Notes: generated by a model from the letters alone, not told the origin. 64,000 nt of DNA from Geodermatophilus marinus (GCF_003428645.1 NZ_QVQH01000006.1:124001-188000), one strand, 5' to 3'; positions 28,663 to 37,349 are shown, counted from the stretch's first letter. Numbers and translations are program-made.

Positions 28663-29766
28663 TCAGCCCCAGGTGGTGACGCGGTCCGCCTGCCGGGTGA
28701 GCAGCACCGGGCCGAGCCGGTCCACCAGGCCGGCACCGGCCAACCCGGGCGCGGCCGAGCGGCCGGTCTGCGCGCCGCCCGCGAGGTCGCGCAGCACCAC
28801 GGCGCCGGCCTCGGGCACGGCGACGACCCCGTCCGCGGGCGCCTGCGGGCTGGGGGACGGCAGGCCCTCCGCCGGTGCCTCCCAGCGCACCGCGCCGGCC
28901 GGGTCCACGGCCGAGACGGTGCCGTCGGCCAGCACCAGGGTGGTGTCCCCGACCGCGGAGACGAGGACGTCGTCCCCGCCGGCGTCCAGGGTCCCGGTCG
29001 GGCTCCCGTCGGGGGCGGCGAGGAACTCCACGCCGGTGTCCCCGGCGACCACGACGAGCTCGGAGACGGCGGCCAGGGTGCTCGTCGGGTCGGTCAGGTC
29101 CCGGGTCCAGCGCGGCGTACCGTCGAAGGCGTCGAACAGCCGCAGCTGCGGGGGCGCCGTCCGGTCGCAGTGCTGGAGGACGACGACGCCGGCGGGGCCC
29201 GCGTCCGCCCCGCCCACGGTGCACCCCTCGGGGGTCGACTGCCGCCACCGGGTGCCACCGGCACCGGGGTCGAGGGTCACCACGCCGGTGCTGCCGACGG
29301 CGAGGACCACACCCCCGGTCGCGTGCAGCCGGACGCCGGCCTCGTAGGTGACGTTGCGGGTCCAGGCGCGCACACCCGTGCCGGCCTCCAGGGCCACCGC
29401 CTCGTCGCAGCGGCCGGTGGTGCGGAAGACCGCGACCACCCGCCCGTCGACGACCACGGCGTCGCACAGCCGGGCGTTCGCCCGCGTGTAGCGCCACGCC
29501 TCGGCGCCCGTGACCGGGTCCAGTGCCCGGACCCCGTGCGGGCCGGCGACCAGGGCGCGGGCGCCGGCGACGTCCACCGGGCCGGTCGCCTGCGCGGTCC
29601 AGCGGACGCCGAGGGTCGCCGGCAGGTCGCCGGCGGGGGCCTCCACCGCGGGTGCGGTGGTGCTGACCGTGGCCGCGGCGTCGGACCCGCGCCAGAGCAG
29701 GGCGGCCGCCACGACCAGCGCCAGCGCCGCCGCCGTCCAGGCCCACACCCGCAGCGGCGGTCGCAT
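28663..29766 (-). CDS. PQQ-like beta-propeller membrane-anchored protein (Rv3212-like)
   Basis: A 367-residue protein. An N-terminal membrane anchor (about 7-25, VWAWTAAALALVVAAALLW) is followed by an extracytoplasmic beta-propeller of the PQQ-like type with repeats such as GVRALDPVTGAEAWRY, VALEAGTGVRAWTR and VVTLDPGAGGTRWRQ. M. tuberculosis has a similar protein, Rv3212, next to rhlE (Rv3211), the same arrangement as here. The function is unknown. ATG 29766 has GGAGG 9 bases upstream; an adjacent in-frame GTG (29769) is equally possible. Confidence 0.8.
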   Translation of the reverse strand: MRPPLRVWAWTAAALALVVAAALLWRGSDAAATVSTTAPAVEAPAGDLPATLGVRWTAQATGPVDVAGARALVAGPHGVRALDPVTGAEAWRYTRANARLCDAVVVDGRVVAVFRTTGRCDEAVALEAGTGVRAWTRNVTYEAGVRLHATGGVVLAVGSTGVVTLDPGAGGTRWRQSTPEGCTVGGADAGPAGVVVLQHCDRTAPPQLRLFDAFDGTPRWTRDLTDPTSTLAAVSELVVVAGDTGVEFLAAPDGSPTGTLDAGGDDVLVSAVGDTTLVLADGTVSAVDPAGAVRWEAPAEGLPSPSPQAPADGVVAVPEAGAVVLRDLAGGAQTGRSAAPGLAGAGLVDRLGPVLLTRQADRVTTWG

Positions 29767-29819
29767 CACCGACCACCTCCACGTGACCCGTTCCGAGCGG
29801 GCAGGAACTGACGGGCGAC

Positions 29820-29874
29820 GGCCCCCCTGCGGGGGCCCGGCGCGAGCTCGCGAGCGACGGGGGGCAGGGGGGCC
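29820..29874. terminator. Terminator-like hairpin downstream of DEAD-box helicase
   Basis: An 11-bp inverted repeat (29820-29830 with 29864-29874; GGCCCCCCTGC and its complement) encloses a 33-base loop that contains CGCGAGCTCGCG. It lies 4 bases past the helicase stop on the minus strand and upstream of the propeller gene. Confidence 0.65.
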
Positions 29875-29878
29875 TCCG

Positions 29879-31414
29879 TCAGGCGGCGGGCTCGGCCGAG
29901 CCGCGACCGGCCCCGCCGCGGCGGCGGCGCCGGCGGCGACCCGAGCGCTCCGAGCCCTCGCCGGAGGAGCCGGAGGGCGCGTCGGCCCCGGCCGGCGGGG
30001 CACCCTCGGGGGCGTCGGACCCGGTGCCGGCGGCCGCGGCGGCCGCGCCACCACCGCGGGTGCGGCGGCGCGGGCGGCCCGAGCGCCCGCCGGCCGGCTT
30101 CGCGTCGTCCTCGCGCGCGGGGCCGCGGCTCCCGGAGCGGGTGCGCTTGCCGGTCTCCTCGAGGTCCTCGACCACCTCGGCGTCGAGCCCCTCGCGGGTG
30201 CGCTGCGCGCGCGGCAGCCGCCCGGTGGCGCCCTCGGGCACGTCGAGGTCGGCGTAGACCCACGGCGAGGTCGAGTAGGTCTCGGCCGGCTCGTCGAAGT
30301 CCAGGTCGAGCGCCTTGTTGATCAGCTGCCAGCGGGGCACGTCGTCCCAGTCGACGAGCGTGACCGCGACGCCCTCCTGCCCGGCGCGGCCGGTGCGGCC
30401 GATCCGGTGCACGTAGGTCTTCTCGTCCTCGGGGCACTGGTAGTTGACGACGTGGCTGACGCCGGAGACGTCGATCCCGCGGGCGGCGACGTCCGTGGCG
30501 ACCAGGACGTCGACCTTGCCGCTGCGGAAGGCGCGCAGCGCCTGCTCGCGGGCGCCCTGGCCGAGGTCGCCGTGCACGGCCGCGGCGGCGAAGCCGCGGT
30601 CGACCAGCTCGTCGGCCACCTTCTGCGCGGTGCGCTTGGTGCGGCAGAAGACCATCACCAGGCCGCGGCCGCGGGCCTGCAGCACCCGGGCGAGCAGCTC
30701 GGGCTTGTCGAGGTTGTGCGCCCGGTACACGTACTGCGTCGTCTGCGGGACGGTCGAGCCCTCGTCGTTGCCGTGCGCGCGGATGTGCGTCGGCTGGGTC
30801 ATGAACGCCCGCGCCAGGTTCACGATCGGGCCGGGCATGGTCGCCGAGAACAGCATCGTCTGCCGCTGCGCCGGGACCATGCCGAGGATGCGCTCGATGT
30901 CGGGCAGGAAGCCCAGGTCGAGCATCTCGTCGGCCTCGTCGAGGACCAGCGTGCGGACCTTGCCCAGGATCAGGTGGCCCTGCTGGGCGAGGTCCAGGAG
31001 CCGCCCGGGGGTGCCGACGACGACGTCGACGCCGGACTGCAGCGCCTGCACCTGCGGCTCGTAGGCGCGGCCGCCGTAGATGGCCTGCACGCGGGTGCCG
31101 CGCCGCGAGCCGGCGGTGGACAGGTCACGGGCGACCTGCACGCACAGCTCGCGGGTCGGGACGACGACCAGCGCCTGCGGGACGCCGTCGCCCCCCTCGG
31201 CGGCGGGGACGACGCGCTGCAGCATCGGGACGCCGAAGCCGAGGGTCTTGCCGGTGCCGGTGCGGGCCTGGCCGATGAGGTCGTTGCCGGCCAGGGCCAG
31301 CGGGAGCGTGAGCTCCTGGATGGCGAAGGTCCGGGTGATGCCGACGTCGGCGAGGGCCTCGATGATGCCGGGGTGGACGTCGAAGTCGCTGAACAGCGGG
31401 GCGTCCTCGGTCAC
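29879..31414 (-). CDS. DEAD-box RNA helicase (RhlE-like); possible CTG start at 31522
   Basis: At least 511 residues. Motifs: Q-motif FAIQELTLPLAL, Walker A ARTGTGKT, DEAD (LVLDEADEML), SAT, and the C-terminal HRIGRTGRAG. The tail is basic and Gly/Arg-rich (ends GGAGRGS). It unwinds RNA structure in ribosome assembly or decay. It matches rhlE/Rv3211 by position. GTG 31414 is the first standard start, but has no Shine-Dalgarno site. The frame continues upstream for 36 acidic, coding-like residues to a CTG at 31522 (LNQDHTPSTPDLEHAE) preceded by AGAGGCGAG; the protein may start there (547 residues). Confidence 0.92.
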   Translation of the reverse strand: MTEDAPLFSDFDVHPGIIEALADVGITRTFAIQELTLPLALAGNDLIGQARTGTGKTLGFGVPMLQRVVPAAEGGDGVPQALVVVPTRELCVQVARDLSTAGSRRGTRVQAIYGGRAYEPQVQALQSGVDVVVGTPGRLLDLAQQGHLILGKVRTLVLDEADEMLDLGFLPDIERILGMVPAQRQTMLFSATMPGPIVNLARAFMTQPTHIRAHGNDEGSTVPQTTQYVYRAHNLDKPELLARVLQARGRGLVMVFCRTKRTAQKVADELVDRGFAAAAVHGDLGQGAREQALRAFRSGKVDVLVATDVAARGIDVSGVSHVVNYQCPEDEKTYVHRIGRTGRAGQEGVAVTLVDWDDVPRWQLINKALDLDFDEPAETYSTSPWVYADLDVPEGATGRLPRAQRTREGLDAEVVEDLEETGKRTRSGSRGPAREDDAKPAGGRSGRPRRRTRGGGAAAAAAGTGSDAPEGAPPAGADAPSGSSGEGSERSGRRRRRRRGGAGRGSAEPAA

Positions 31415-31836
31415 CGGGGCGCCGCCGAGCTGCTCGACGGCCTGCTCGAGCTGCTCGGGGGCCGGCGCGCCGGTCTCGGCGTGCTCGAGGTCGGGGGTGC
31501 TGGGGGTGTGGTCCTGGTTCAGTGTTCTCGCCTCTGGTCTGCTGGGGGACGCCTCCGCGGCGGGCGGGGTCCGGCCGCCGGAGCACGCGTCCCGGTCGGG
31601 TGTCGCGGGAGCGGTTCCAGCGCCGACGCGGCCAGCAGACCGGGCGTCACGCGCCCGGGAGACAGCCCTCGGGGCGTCGTCCAGCGGTCGTCAGCGCACA
31701 GATACACGAGCGGACCCGGGGGCCCGCGCATTCCCATGGTAGCCGGTGCAGCCGATAACCTCGGCGCGCCGCGCTGCCTCCCCCCGCGGGACCACCCGTC
31801 CGGGGCAGGCGCGGCCATCCACGGGGAGGGAGACCG

Positions 31837-32493
31837 GTGACCGAGCATGCGGTGGACCAGCGTGCCGTCGTCGACCTGCTGGGCGTGCTGGCCTACGCCG
31901 AGCTGACGGCCTTCGACCGGCTGGCCGAGGACGCGCGGCTGGCGCCGACGCTGGAGGGGCACGCGGCGCTGGCCCGGATGGCCGCCGCCGAGCTCGGGCA
32001 CCACGGCCGGCTCACCGCGCGGCTGGCCGAGCTGGGTGCCGACCCCACCGCCGCCATGACCCCCTTCGTGCGGGCGCTGGACGCCTTCCACGAGAGCACC
32101 CGGCCGCGCACCTGGCTGGAGGGGCTGGTCAAGGCCTACGTGGGCGACGGGCTCGCCGCCGACTTCTACCGGGAGGTCGCCGCCTTCCTCCCGGACCCCG
32201 ACCGCGGCCTCATCCTCGAGGTGCTCGCCGACACCGGGCACGCGGACTTCGCCGTCCGGGAGGTGCGGGCGGCCATCGCCTCGCACCGGACGGTCGCCGG
32301 CCGGCTGGCCCTGTGGGGCCGGCGGCTGGTCGGCGAGGCGATCAGCCAGTCCCAGGCCGTCATCGCCGAGCGCGACCAGCTCGCCGAGCTGATCATCGCG
32401 GGCACCGGCGACCTCGCCGGGGTGGCCCGCCTCGTCGACCGCATCACGGCCGCGCACACCGAGCGGATGCGCACCCTCGGCCTCAACCCCTGA
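31837..32493 (+). CDS. Ferritin-like protein, MiaE-like (DUF4439/MiaE_2 type)
   Basis: A 218-residue four-helix ferritin-like protein. Iron ligands are likely in AYAELTAFDRL (about 20), AAAELGHHGRL (about 50), GDGLAADFYREV (about 105) and DTGHADFAVREVR (about 135). It resembles tRNA-(ms2io6A) hydroxylase MiaE, a di-iron oxygenase, and corresponds to Rv3210c in M. tuberculosis by position and length. Whether it hydroxylates tRNA here is unknown. GGGAGGGAGA lies just before the GTG. It is convergent with DUF3107 across a strong hairpin. Confidence 0.8.
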   Translation: MTEHAVDQRAVVDLLGVLAYAELTAFDRLAEDARLAPTLEGHAALARMAAAELGHHGRLTARLAELGADPTAAMTPFVRALDAFHESTRPRTWLEGLVKAYVGDGLAADFYREVAAFLPDPDRGLILEVLADTGHADFAVREVRAAIASHRTVAGRLALWGRRLVGEAISQSQAVIAERDQLAELIIAGTGDLAGVARLVDRITAAHTERMRTLGLNP

Positions 32494-32495
32494 CC

Positions 32496-32534
32496 GGAGT
32501 GGATCCGTCGGCGTCACGCCGACGGATCCACTCC
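32496..32534. terminator. Perfect 18-bp inverted repeat between convergent genes
   Basis: Arms 32496-32513 and 32517-32534 pair perfectly around a TCA loop. It starts 3 bases after the MiaE-like stop and ends 16 bases before the DUF3107 stop, so it probably acts as a bidirectional terminator. It contains BamHI-type GGATCC in each arm and lacks a T-tract. Confidence 0.8.
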
Positions 32535-32550
32535 GCTCACGGGTGCGGGC

Positions 32551-32787
32551 TCAGGCCCCGGCGATGAAGCCGACCCTGCGCTGGTCGGCCTGCGCGATCT
32601 CCACGTAGGCGATGCGGTCGACCGGGACGAGGACGCGCCGGCCCCGCTCGTCGACCAGGGTGAGCAGGCCGTCCTTCGTGGCGCCGGACATGGCCTTGGC
32701 CACCTCCGCGGCGATCTCGTCGGGGGTCTGCGGGCTGTCGATGACCAACTCACGGGGGGAGTGCTGGACACCGATCTTGACTTCCAC
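32551..32787 (-). CDS. DUF3107 family protein (Rv3208A/TB9.4-like)
   Basis: A 78-residue protein, full length for DUF3107: EVKIGVQHSPRELVIDS, then a helix TPDEIAAEVAKAM and strands LLTLVDERGRRVLVPVDRIAYVEI. It is widespread in actinobacteria next to a TetR gene and a DUF3152 gene, as here. The function is not known. GTG 32787 has GAGGAGG about 8 bases upstream. A TAGCGT (minus strand, near 32825) is a likely -10. Confidence 0.9.
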   Translation of the reverse strand: MEVKIGVQHSPRELVIDSPQTPDEIAAEVAKAMSGATKDGLLTLVDERGRRVLVPVDRIAYVEIAQADQRRVGFIAGA

Positions 32788-32883
32788 TCGGGATGCCTCC
32801 TCGGGTTGCGCGGCTGCCGACCACGCTAGTCCAGCGCTCCCCGGGGCGACCCGGCACGCGCCTGCGCCGTCAGCGAACGGCGC

Positions 32884-33531
32884 TCAGCGCCCGGGCTCGC
32901 CGTCCCCGAGCCGGGGGAAGCGGGAGATGCCGCGCCACGCCAGCGCGGTCAGCAGCTCGACCGCCTCGTCGCGGGAGACGCTGCCCTTGTTCGGCAGCCA
33001 CCACCGCGCGCTGCTCTCGGACAGCCCGGTGAGGCCCGAGGCGAGCAGCAGCGAGCGCTCGCGGTCCAGCCCGGTGTCGGCCTCGATCACCTCGGCGATC
33101 GCCTCCACGCAGGCGCGGTGCCCGCGGTCGGCGAGCTCCCGGACGTCGTCGTCGTTGCGCAGGTCGGACTCGAAGACCAGCCGGTAGGCCTCGCCCTCGG
33201 CGTCGATGAAGTCGAAGTAGGCCCCGACCGCGCCGTTGACCCGCGTCCGGTTGTCGTCGGTGCCCGCCATCGCCGCGCGCACCCGCTCGGTCAGCGCGGT
33301 GACCTGCTGCTCCAGCAGCGCCAGGTACAGCTCCCGCTTGCCGGGGAAGTGCTGGTAGAGCACCGGCTTGCTGACCCCGGCGCGGTCGGCGATGTCGTCC
33401 ATGGCCGCGGCGTGGAACCCCTGGGCGACGAAGACCTCCTGCGCCGCCTGCAGCAGCTGCAGCCGGCGGGCGCTGCGCGGCAGGCGCGAGGACCGCCGGA
33501 CGGGCGCGGGGATGGACCGGGGCAGCTGCAT
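32884..33531 (-). CDS. TetR-family transcriptional regulator
   Basis: A 215-residue TetR regulator. The helix-turn-helix covers about residues 22-68 (LLQAAQEVFVAQGFHAAAM, then DDIADRAGVSKPVLYQHFPGK). The C-terminal ligand domain contains RLVFESDLRNDDDVRELAD. It corresponds to Rv3208 by position. The 68 bases between it and the divergent hydrolase hold an imperfect palindrome GTTACC-N4-GGTCAC at 33543-33558 overlapping its own -10 (TAACAT), so it probably regulates itself and perhaps the hydrolase. The ligand is unknown. Confidence 0.9.
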   Translation of the reverse strand: MQLPRSIPAPVRRSSRLPRSARRLQLLQAAQEVFVAQGFHAAAMDDIADRAGVSKPVLYQHFPGKRELYLALLEQQVTALTERVRAAMAGTDDNRTRVNGAVGAYFDFIDAEGEAYRLVFESDLRNDDDVRELADRGHRACVEAIAEVIEADTGLDRERSLLLASGLTGLSESSARWWLPNKGSVSRDEAVELLTALAWRGISRFPRLGDGEPGR

Positions 33532-33542
33532 GACGCGCAGAT

Positions 33543-33558
33543 GTTACCGGCGGGTCAC
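33543..33558. promoter_or_regulatory. Candidate TetR operator GTTACC-GGCG-GGTCAC
   Basis: Imperfect inverted repeat, 5 of 6 positions symmetric, between the divergent TetR and hydrolase genes. It overlaps TAACAT on the minus strand (33541-33546), the probable -10 of the TetR gene. Confidence 0.4.
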
Positions 33559-33586
33559 CCGGAGCGCGGCCCGGCGGGTGCTCACC

Positions 33587-33592
33587 TACCGT
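33587..33592 (+). promoter_or_regulatory. -10 element of leaderless promoter for alpha/beta hydrolase
   Basis: TACCGT ends 8 bases before the GTG at 33600. No Shine-Dalgarno site is present. Confidence 0.5.
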
Positions 33593-33599
33593 CGGCCCC

Positions 33600-34658
33600 G
33601 TGCCCGAGGCCACCCCACCCGGAGCGCGGGCCGGCCCCGGGAGTCGTCCGGCGCGGTTGTCCGCCACCCGGCTGCCGCGGCCCGGCGCGCTCCCGCCACC
33701 GTGGCCGGGAGGGCCGGTGCGCGTGCGCGGCGGCGAGGTCTTCGTCCGGCGGACGCCGTGGACCGGGCCGGTCGTCCAGGCGGGGGACGACGCCCCGCGG
33801 GAGCGGGCGCTGTACGTGCACGGCCTCGGCGGCGCGTCGACCAACTGGACCGACCTGGCCGCGCTGCTGGCCGTCCGCTTCGACGGGTGGGCGCTCGACC
33901 TGCCGGGCTTCGGCCGCTCGCACCCGCCGGCCCGCCGGTCCTACTCCGTCCGCGGTCACGTCGCGGCGGTGCTCGACGTCCTCGGGTGCGTCGCCGCCGA
34001 GCCGGGGCCGGGCGAGGGCCGGCCGGTCCACCTGGTCGGCAACTCCCTCGGCGGGCTGGTGTCGCTGCTGGCCGCCGCCCGCCGGCCCGACCTGGTCGCC
34101 ACCCTGACCCTCGTCTCGCCGGCGATGCCGGTCTACCGGGTGCCGGAGGCGTTCAGCCGCGAGCTGCTGCTGCTCCTCCTCCCCGGCGTCCCGGCGCTGG
34201 CCGACCGGCGGATGGCGCGGGTGACCCCGGAGCAGCAGGTCCGCGGGATGGCGCAGATGTGCTTCGGGGACCCGCGCCGCATCCCGCGGCAGCGGCTGCA
34301 GCAGGTGCTGGAGGAGATGCGCGAGCGCACGGAGCAGCCGTGGGCGACGGCGGCGCTGACCCGCAGCATGCGGGGGCTCATCCGCTCCTACCTGCGCGTC
34401 GGCCCGGCCGGGGCGTGGCGGACCGCCGCGCGGCTGCACCTGCCGAGCCTGGTGGTGTGGGGCGACCGCGACCGGCTGGTCAGCCCCGCCCTGGCGCCGC
34501 GCCTGGCGGCGGCGCTGCCGGACAGCCGCCTGCTGCTGCTCGAGGGCGTCGGGCACGTGGCGATGATGGAGGCGGCCGAGCCGACCGCCCGGGCCGTCCT
34601 GGCCCTCGCGGAGGACGTCGCGGGAGGGGGCGGCGCGCCCCGGCCGTCGAAGTCCTGA
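33600..34658 (+). CDS. Alpha/beta hydrolase (LipV-region)
   Basis: A 352-residue alpha/beta hydrolase. HGLGGASTNWTDL is the oxyanion loop, GNSLGG (about 145) the nucleophile elbow, VVWGDRDRLV (about 285) the acid, and EGVGHVAMMEAAEP (about 315) the catalytic His. A Pro-rich N-terminus of ~45 residues precedes the fold. The substrate is unknown. M. tuberculosis has a hydrolase (LipV, Rv3203) in the same conserved cluster, but orthology is not certain. It is divergent from TetR and may be controlled by it. Confidence 0.85.
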   Translation: MPEATPPGARAGPGSRPARLSATRLPRPGALPPPWPGGPVRVRGGEVFVRRTPWTGPVVQAGDDAPRERALYVHGLGGASTNWTDLAALLAVRFDGWALDLPGFGRSHPPARRSYSVRGHVAAVLDVLGCVAAEPGPGEGRPVHLVGNSLGGLVSLLAAARRPDLVATLTLVSPAMPVYRVPEAFSRELLLLLLPGVPALADRRMARVTPEQQVRGMAQMCFGDPRRIPRQRLQQVLEEMRERTEQPWATAALTRSMRGLIRSYLRVGPAGAWRTAARLHLPSLVVWGDRDRLVSPALAPRLAAALPDSRLLLLEGVGHVAMMEAAEPTARAVLALAEDVAGGGGAPRPSKS

Positions 34659-34745
34659 CGGGTCATCACCGAGACGAGTCGGTCCAGCACGCGCCGTGTG
34701 GAACGGGTCTCCACGGGAGCCCGTCGTCCGTGAGAGCCTGGGCCG

Positions 34746-35750
34746 GTGACCCCCGCGGACGCAGCCGCCGACCGGGGGCCGGCCCAGCGACGGGGGACGC
34801 CCGGGCGGCGGCCGGCCGTGCAGTCGGCGAGGCCACCGGTCCCGCCCTCAGCGGGCCGCCGGGGAGCGGGTGAGCGGCCCGCGCCGCCACCGCCCCGCCG
34901 TCCCGCCGGTCGCCCGCGGCCGCCCGGCCGGGCCCGCCGGTTCGTCCACCGCTGGGGCTGGCGCGCCTACGCCATCCCGCTGCTGACCGTGGCCACCGTC
35001 CTGGCCCTCGCGGACCTCGCCCTCGGCGGCCGGGGCGCCGGCGGGGTCGCCGACGCGGGCACCCCCACGGCGACGGCGGCCGCGACGCCCCCCGCGGAGG
35101 TGGAGGCGGCCGGGACCACGCCCGCACCCACCGCCGCGAGCGCCTCCGGCACGGCCGAGGGGGATGCCGGGCCGACCGCGACCGAGGCCCCGCCGTCCGG
35201 GGGGCCCGCCTACGTCGAGCAGGGGGCCGGGACGGTCACCGTCGTCCCCGGGAGCTCCGGGGTGTACGGCAGCGGCCCGCTGCAGCGCTTCGTCGTCGAG
35301 GTGGAGGACGGCACCGGCGTGGACGGCGCCGCGTTCGCCGCCGCGGTGGAGGCCACCCTGGGCGACCCGCGCTCGTGGGGTGCCGGTGGCCGGATGTCCT
35401 TCCAGCGGGTCGGGCCCGAGCAGGTCGCGGCCGGGGAGTACGACTTCCGGGTCAGCCTGGTCAGCCCCGGCAGCATGGAGACCTACTGCCCCGGCGTCGG
35501 CACCGGCGGGTACACCTCCTGCCGCTACGGCGAGCGCGCCGTCATCAACCTGGCCCGCTGGGAGACCGCCGTCCCGCACTACGACGGCGACGTCGCGACC
35601 TACCGGCAGTACGTGGTCAACCACGAGGTCGGCCACGCGCTCGGCAACGGCCACCAGCCCTGCCCGGGCCCCGGCCTGCCGGCCCCGGTGATGCAGCAGC
35701 AGACCCTCGCCCTGGAGGGCTGCACGAAGAACGCCTGGCCCCACCCCTGA
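34746..35750 (+). CDS. DUF3152 domain protein, putative secreted zinc metalloprotease
   Basis: A 334-residue protein. A Pro/Arg-rich N-terminus of ~75 residues precedes one membrane anchor (about 77-93, YAIPLLTVATVLALADLAL). A Thr/Ala-rich linker and the DUF3152 domain (about 165-334) follow. That domain contains the zincin motif HEVGHALGNGH near residue 300. Cysteines in ETYCPGVGTGGYTSCRYG and QPCPG...LEGCTK probably form disulfides. It should be a membrane-anchored extracytoplasmic protein. It matches Rv3207c by order (next to moeZ). The substrate is unknown. Confidence 0.87.
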   Translation: MTPADAAADRGPAQRRGTPGRRPAVQSARPPVPPSAGRRGAGERPAPPPPRRPAGRPRPPGRARRFVHRWGWRAYAIPLLTVATVLALADLALGGRGAGGVADAGTPTATAAATPPAEVEAAGTTPAPTAASASGTAEGDAGPTATEAPPSGGPAYVEQGAGTVTVVPGSSGVYGSGPLQRFVVEVEDGTGVDGAAFAAAVEATLGDPRSWGAGGRMSFQRVGPEQVAAGEYDFRVSLVSPGSMETYCPGVGTGGYTSCRYGERAVINLARWETAVPHYDGDVATYRQYVVNHEVGHALGNGHQPCPGPGLPAPVMQQQTLALEGCTKNAWPHP

Positions 35751-35828
35751 CGCCGCCCGACCCGTGACCCCGGCGGCGCACCGGCCGGGGCATGTGCCGG
35801 GAGCGCCGGCGGCGGGTAGGGGGACGGC

Positions 35829-36023
35829 ATGGACACCATCTCCCTGGGCAAGTCGGGACTGAAGGGCTGGCGCGCACGCGTCGCCGACACCGTGGCGCCC
35901 CCGGTGGCGCGGCGGGCCGGGGTCGCCGACGACGACGTCCGCGCGGTCATCGGTGCGCTGTTCTTCGCGCTGTCGGTCGTCTACGTCGTCGGCACGGTGA
36001 AGCGGATGGCCGCCCGCAGCTGA
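35829..36023 (+). CDS. Small membrane protein of unknown function
   Basis: A 64-residue protein with a basic N-terminus (KSGLKGWRARVADTV) and one transmembrane helix (about 38-56, VRAVIGALFFALSVVYVVG) ending in a basic KRMAARS. ATG 35829 follows GGTAGGGGG. Codon usage fits its neighbours. I do not recognise a family. It lies between DUF3152 and moeZ on the same strand. Confidence 0.6.
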   Translation: MDTISLGKSGLKGWRARVADTVAPPVARRAGVADDDVRAVIGALFFALSVVYVVGTVKRMAARS

Positions 36024-36135
36024 GCCGCCGCGGGCCGCGGACGGGGCCGCCCCGGGAATCAGGCGGGGCAGCGCGCTGTTGTGCCCACGAACGCTGGCCC
36101 CGCGGGCCGATGTCGAGGAACCCAAGGAGCCGCTC

Positions 36136-37296
36136 GTGTCCCTGCCACCCCTGGTGGAGCCCGCCGCCGACCTGTCGATCGACGAGGTCCGCCGCTACAG
36201 CCGGCACCTGATCATCCCCGACGTCGGGATGGAGGGTCAGAAGCGCCTGAAGAACGCCAAGGTGCTGGCCGTCGGCGCCGGCGGCCTGGGGTCGCCGGTG
36301 CTGATGTACCTCGCCGCCGCCGGTGTCGGCACGCTCGGCATCGTCGAGTTCGACGTGGTCGACGAGTCGAACCTGCAGCGCCAGATCATTCACGGCGCCT
36401 CCGACGTGGGCCGGTCCAAGGCCGAGAGCGCGCGCGACTCGATCCGGGAGATCAACCCGCTGATCGACGTCCGGCTGCACGAGACGCGGCTGGACAGCGA
36501 CAACGTGATGGAGATCTTCGGCCAGTACGACCTCATCGTCGACGGCACCGACAACTTCGCTACGCGCTACCTGGTCAACGACGCCTGCGTCCTGCTCGGC
36601 AAGCCCTACGTCTGGGGCTCGATCTACCGGTTCGACGGCCAGGTGTCGGTCTTCTGGGACGAGCACGGGCCCAACTACCGCGACCTGTACCCGGTGCCGC
36701 CGCCGCCCGGGATGGTGCCCAGCTGCGCCGAGGGCGGCGTGCTCGGGGTGCTGTGCGCGACGATCGGGGCCATCCAGGCGACCGAGGCGGTCAAGCTGAT
36801 CACCGGCGTCGGCGAGACGCTCCTGGGCCGGCTGATGGTCTACGACGCCCTGGAGATGACCTTCCGCACCATCACGGTGCGCAAGGACCCGGAGGCCGAG
36901 CCGATCACCGGGCTCATCGACTACGAGACCTTCTGCGGCGTCGTCTCCGACGAGGCCCAGCAGGCGGCCGCCGGCTCGACGATCACCGTCGACGAGCTCA
37001 AGGACATGATGGACGCCGGCAAGGACTTCGAGCTCATCGACGTCCGGGAGCCCAACGAGTACGAGATCGTGTCGATCCCCGGCGCGACGCTCATCCCCAA
37101 GGACGAGATCCTCTCCGGCCGGGCCCTGTCCTCGCTGCCGCAGGACAAGCCGATCGTGCTGCACTGCAAGACGGGGGTCCGCTCGGCGGAGGTGCTCGCC
37201 GCGGTCAAGAACGCCGGCTTCTCCGACGCGGTCCACGTGCAGGGTGGCGTGACCGCGTGGGCCACGCGGATCGACAAGACCCTGCCCACCTATTGA
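36136..37296 (+). CDS. moeZ: MoeZ: adenylyltransferase/sulfurtransferase
   Basis: A 386-residue fusion of a MoeB-type E1 domain and a rhodanese domain. GAGGLGSPV (about 50) is the nucleotide motif; DESNLQRQI and DGTDNFATRYL follow; SCAEGGVLG carries the conserved Cys. The rhodanese active-site loop is HCKTGVRSAE near residue 345. MoeZ activates ThiS/MoaD/CysO-like sulfur carriers as adenylates and loads sulfur, serving molybdopterin, thiamine, cysteine and siderophore pathways in actinobacteria. The zinc CxxC pairs of E. coli MoeB are absent. GTG 36136 has AAGGAG 6 bases upstream. A terminator hairpin follows. Confidence 0.93.
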   Translation: MSLPPLVEPAADLSIDEVRRYSRHLIIPDVGMEGQKRLKNAKVLAVGAGGLGSPVLMYLAAAGVGTLGIVEFDVVDESNLQRQIIHGASDVGRSKAESARDSIREINPLIDVRLHETRLDSDNVMEIFGQYDLIVDGTDNFATRYLVNDACVLLGKPYVWGSIYRFDGQVSVFWDEHGPNYRDLYPVPPPPGMVPSCAEGGVLGVLCATIGAIQATEAVKLITGVGETLLGRLMVYDALEMTFRTITVRKDPEAEPITGLIDYETFCGVVSDEAQQAAAGSTITVDELKDMMDAGKDFELIDVREPNEYEIVSIPGATLIPKDEILSGRALSSLPQDKPIVLHCKTGVRSAEVLAAVKNAGFSDAVHVQGGVTAWATRIDKTLPTY

Positions 37297-37306
37297 TCAT
37301 CGGCCC

Positions 37307-37349
37307 CGTCCCTCCCCGCGGCGCGCGGAGCGCGTCGTGGGGAGGGACG
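37307..37349. terminator. Terminator-like hairpin after moeZ
   Basis: An 11-bp perfect inverted repeat (37307-37317 with 37339-37349, CGTCCCTCCCC and its complement) around a 21-base loop that can itself fold (CGCG...CGCG). It lies 10 bases after the moeZ stop and is followed by GGTCCTTTCC. Confidence 0.75.
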
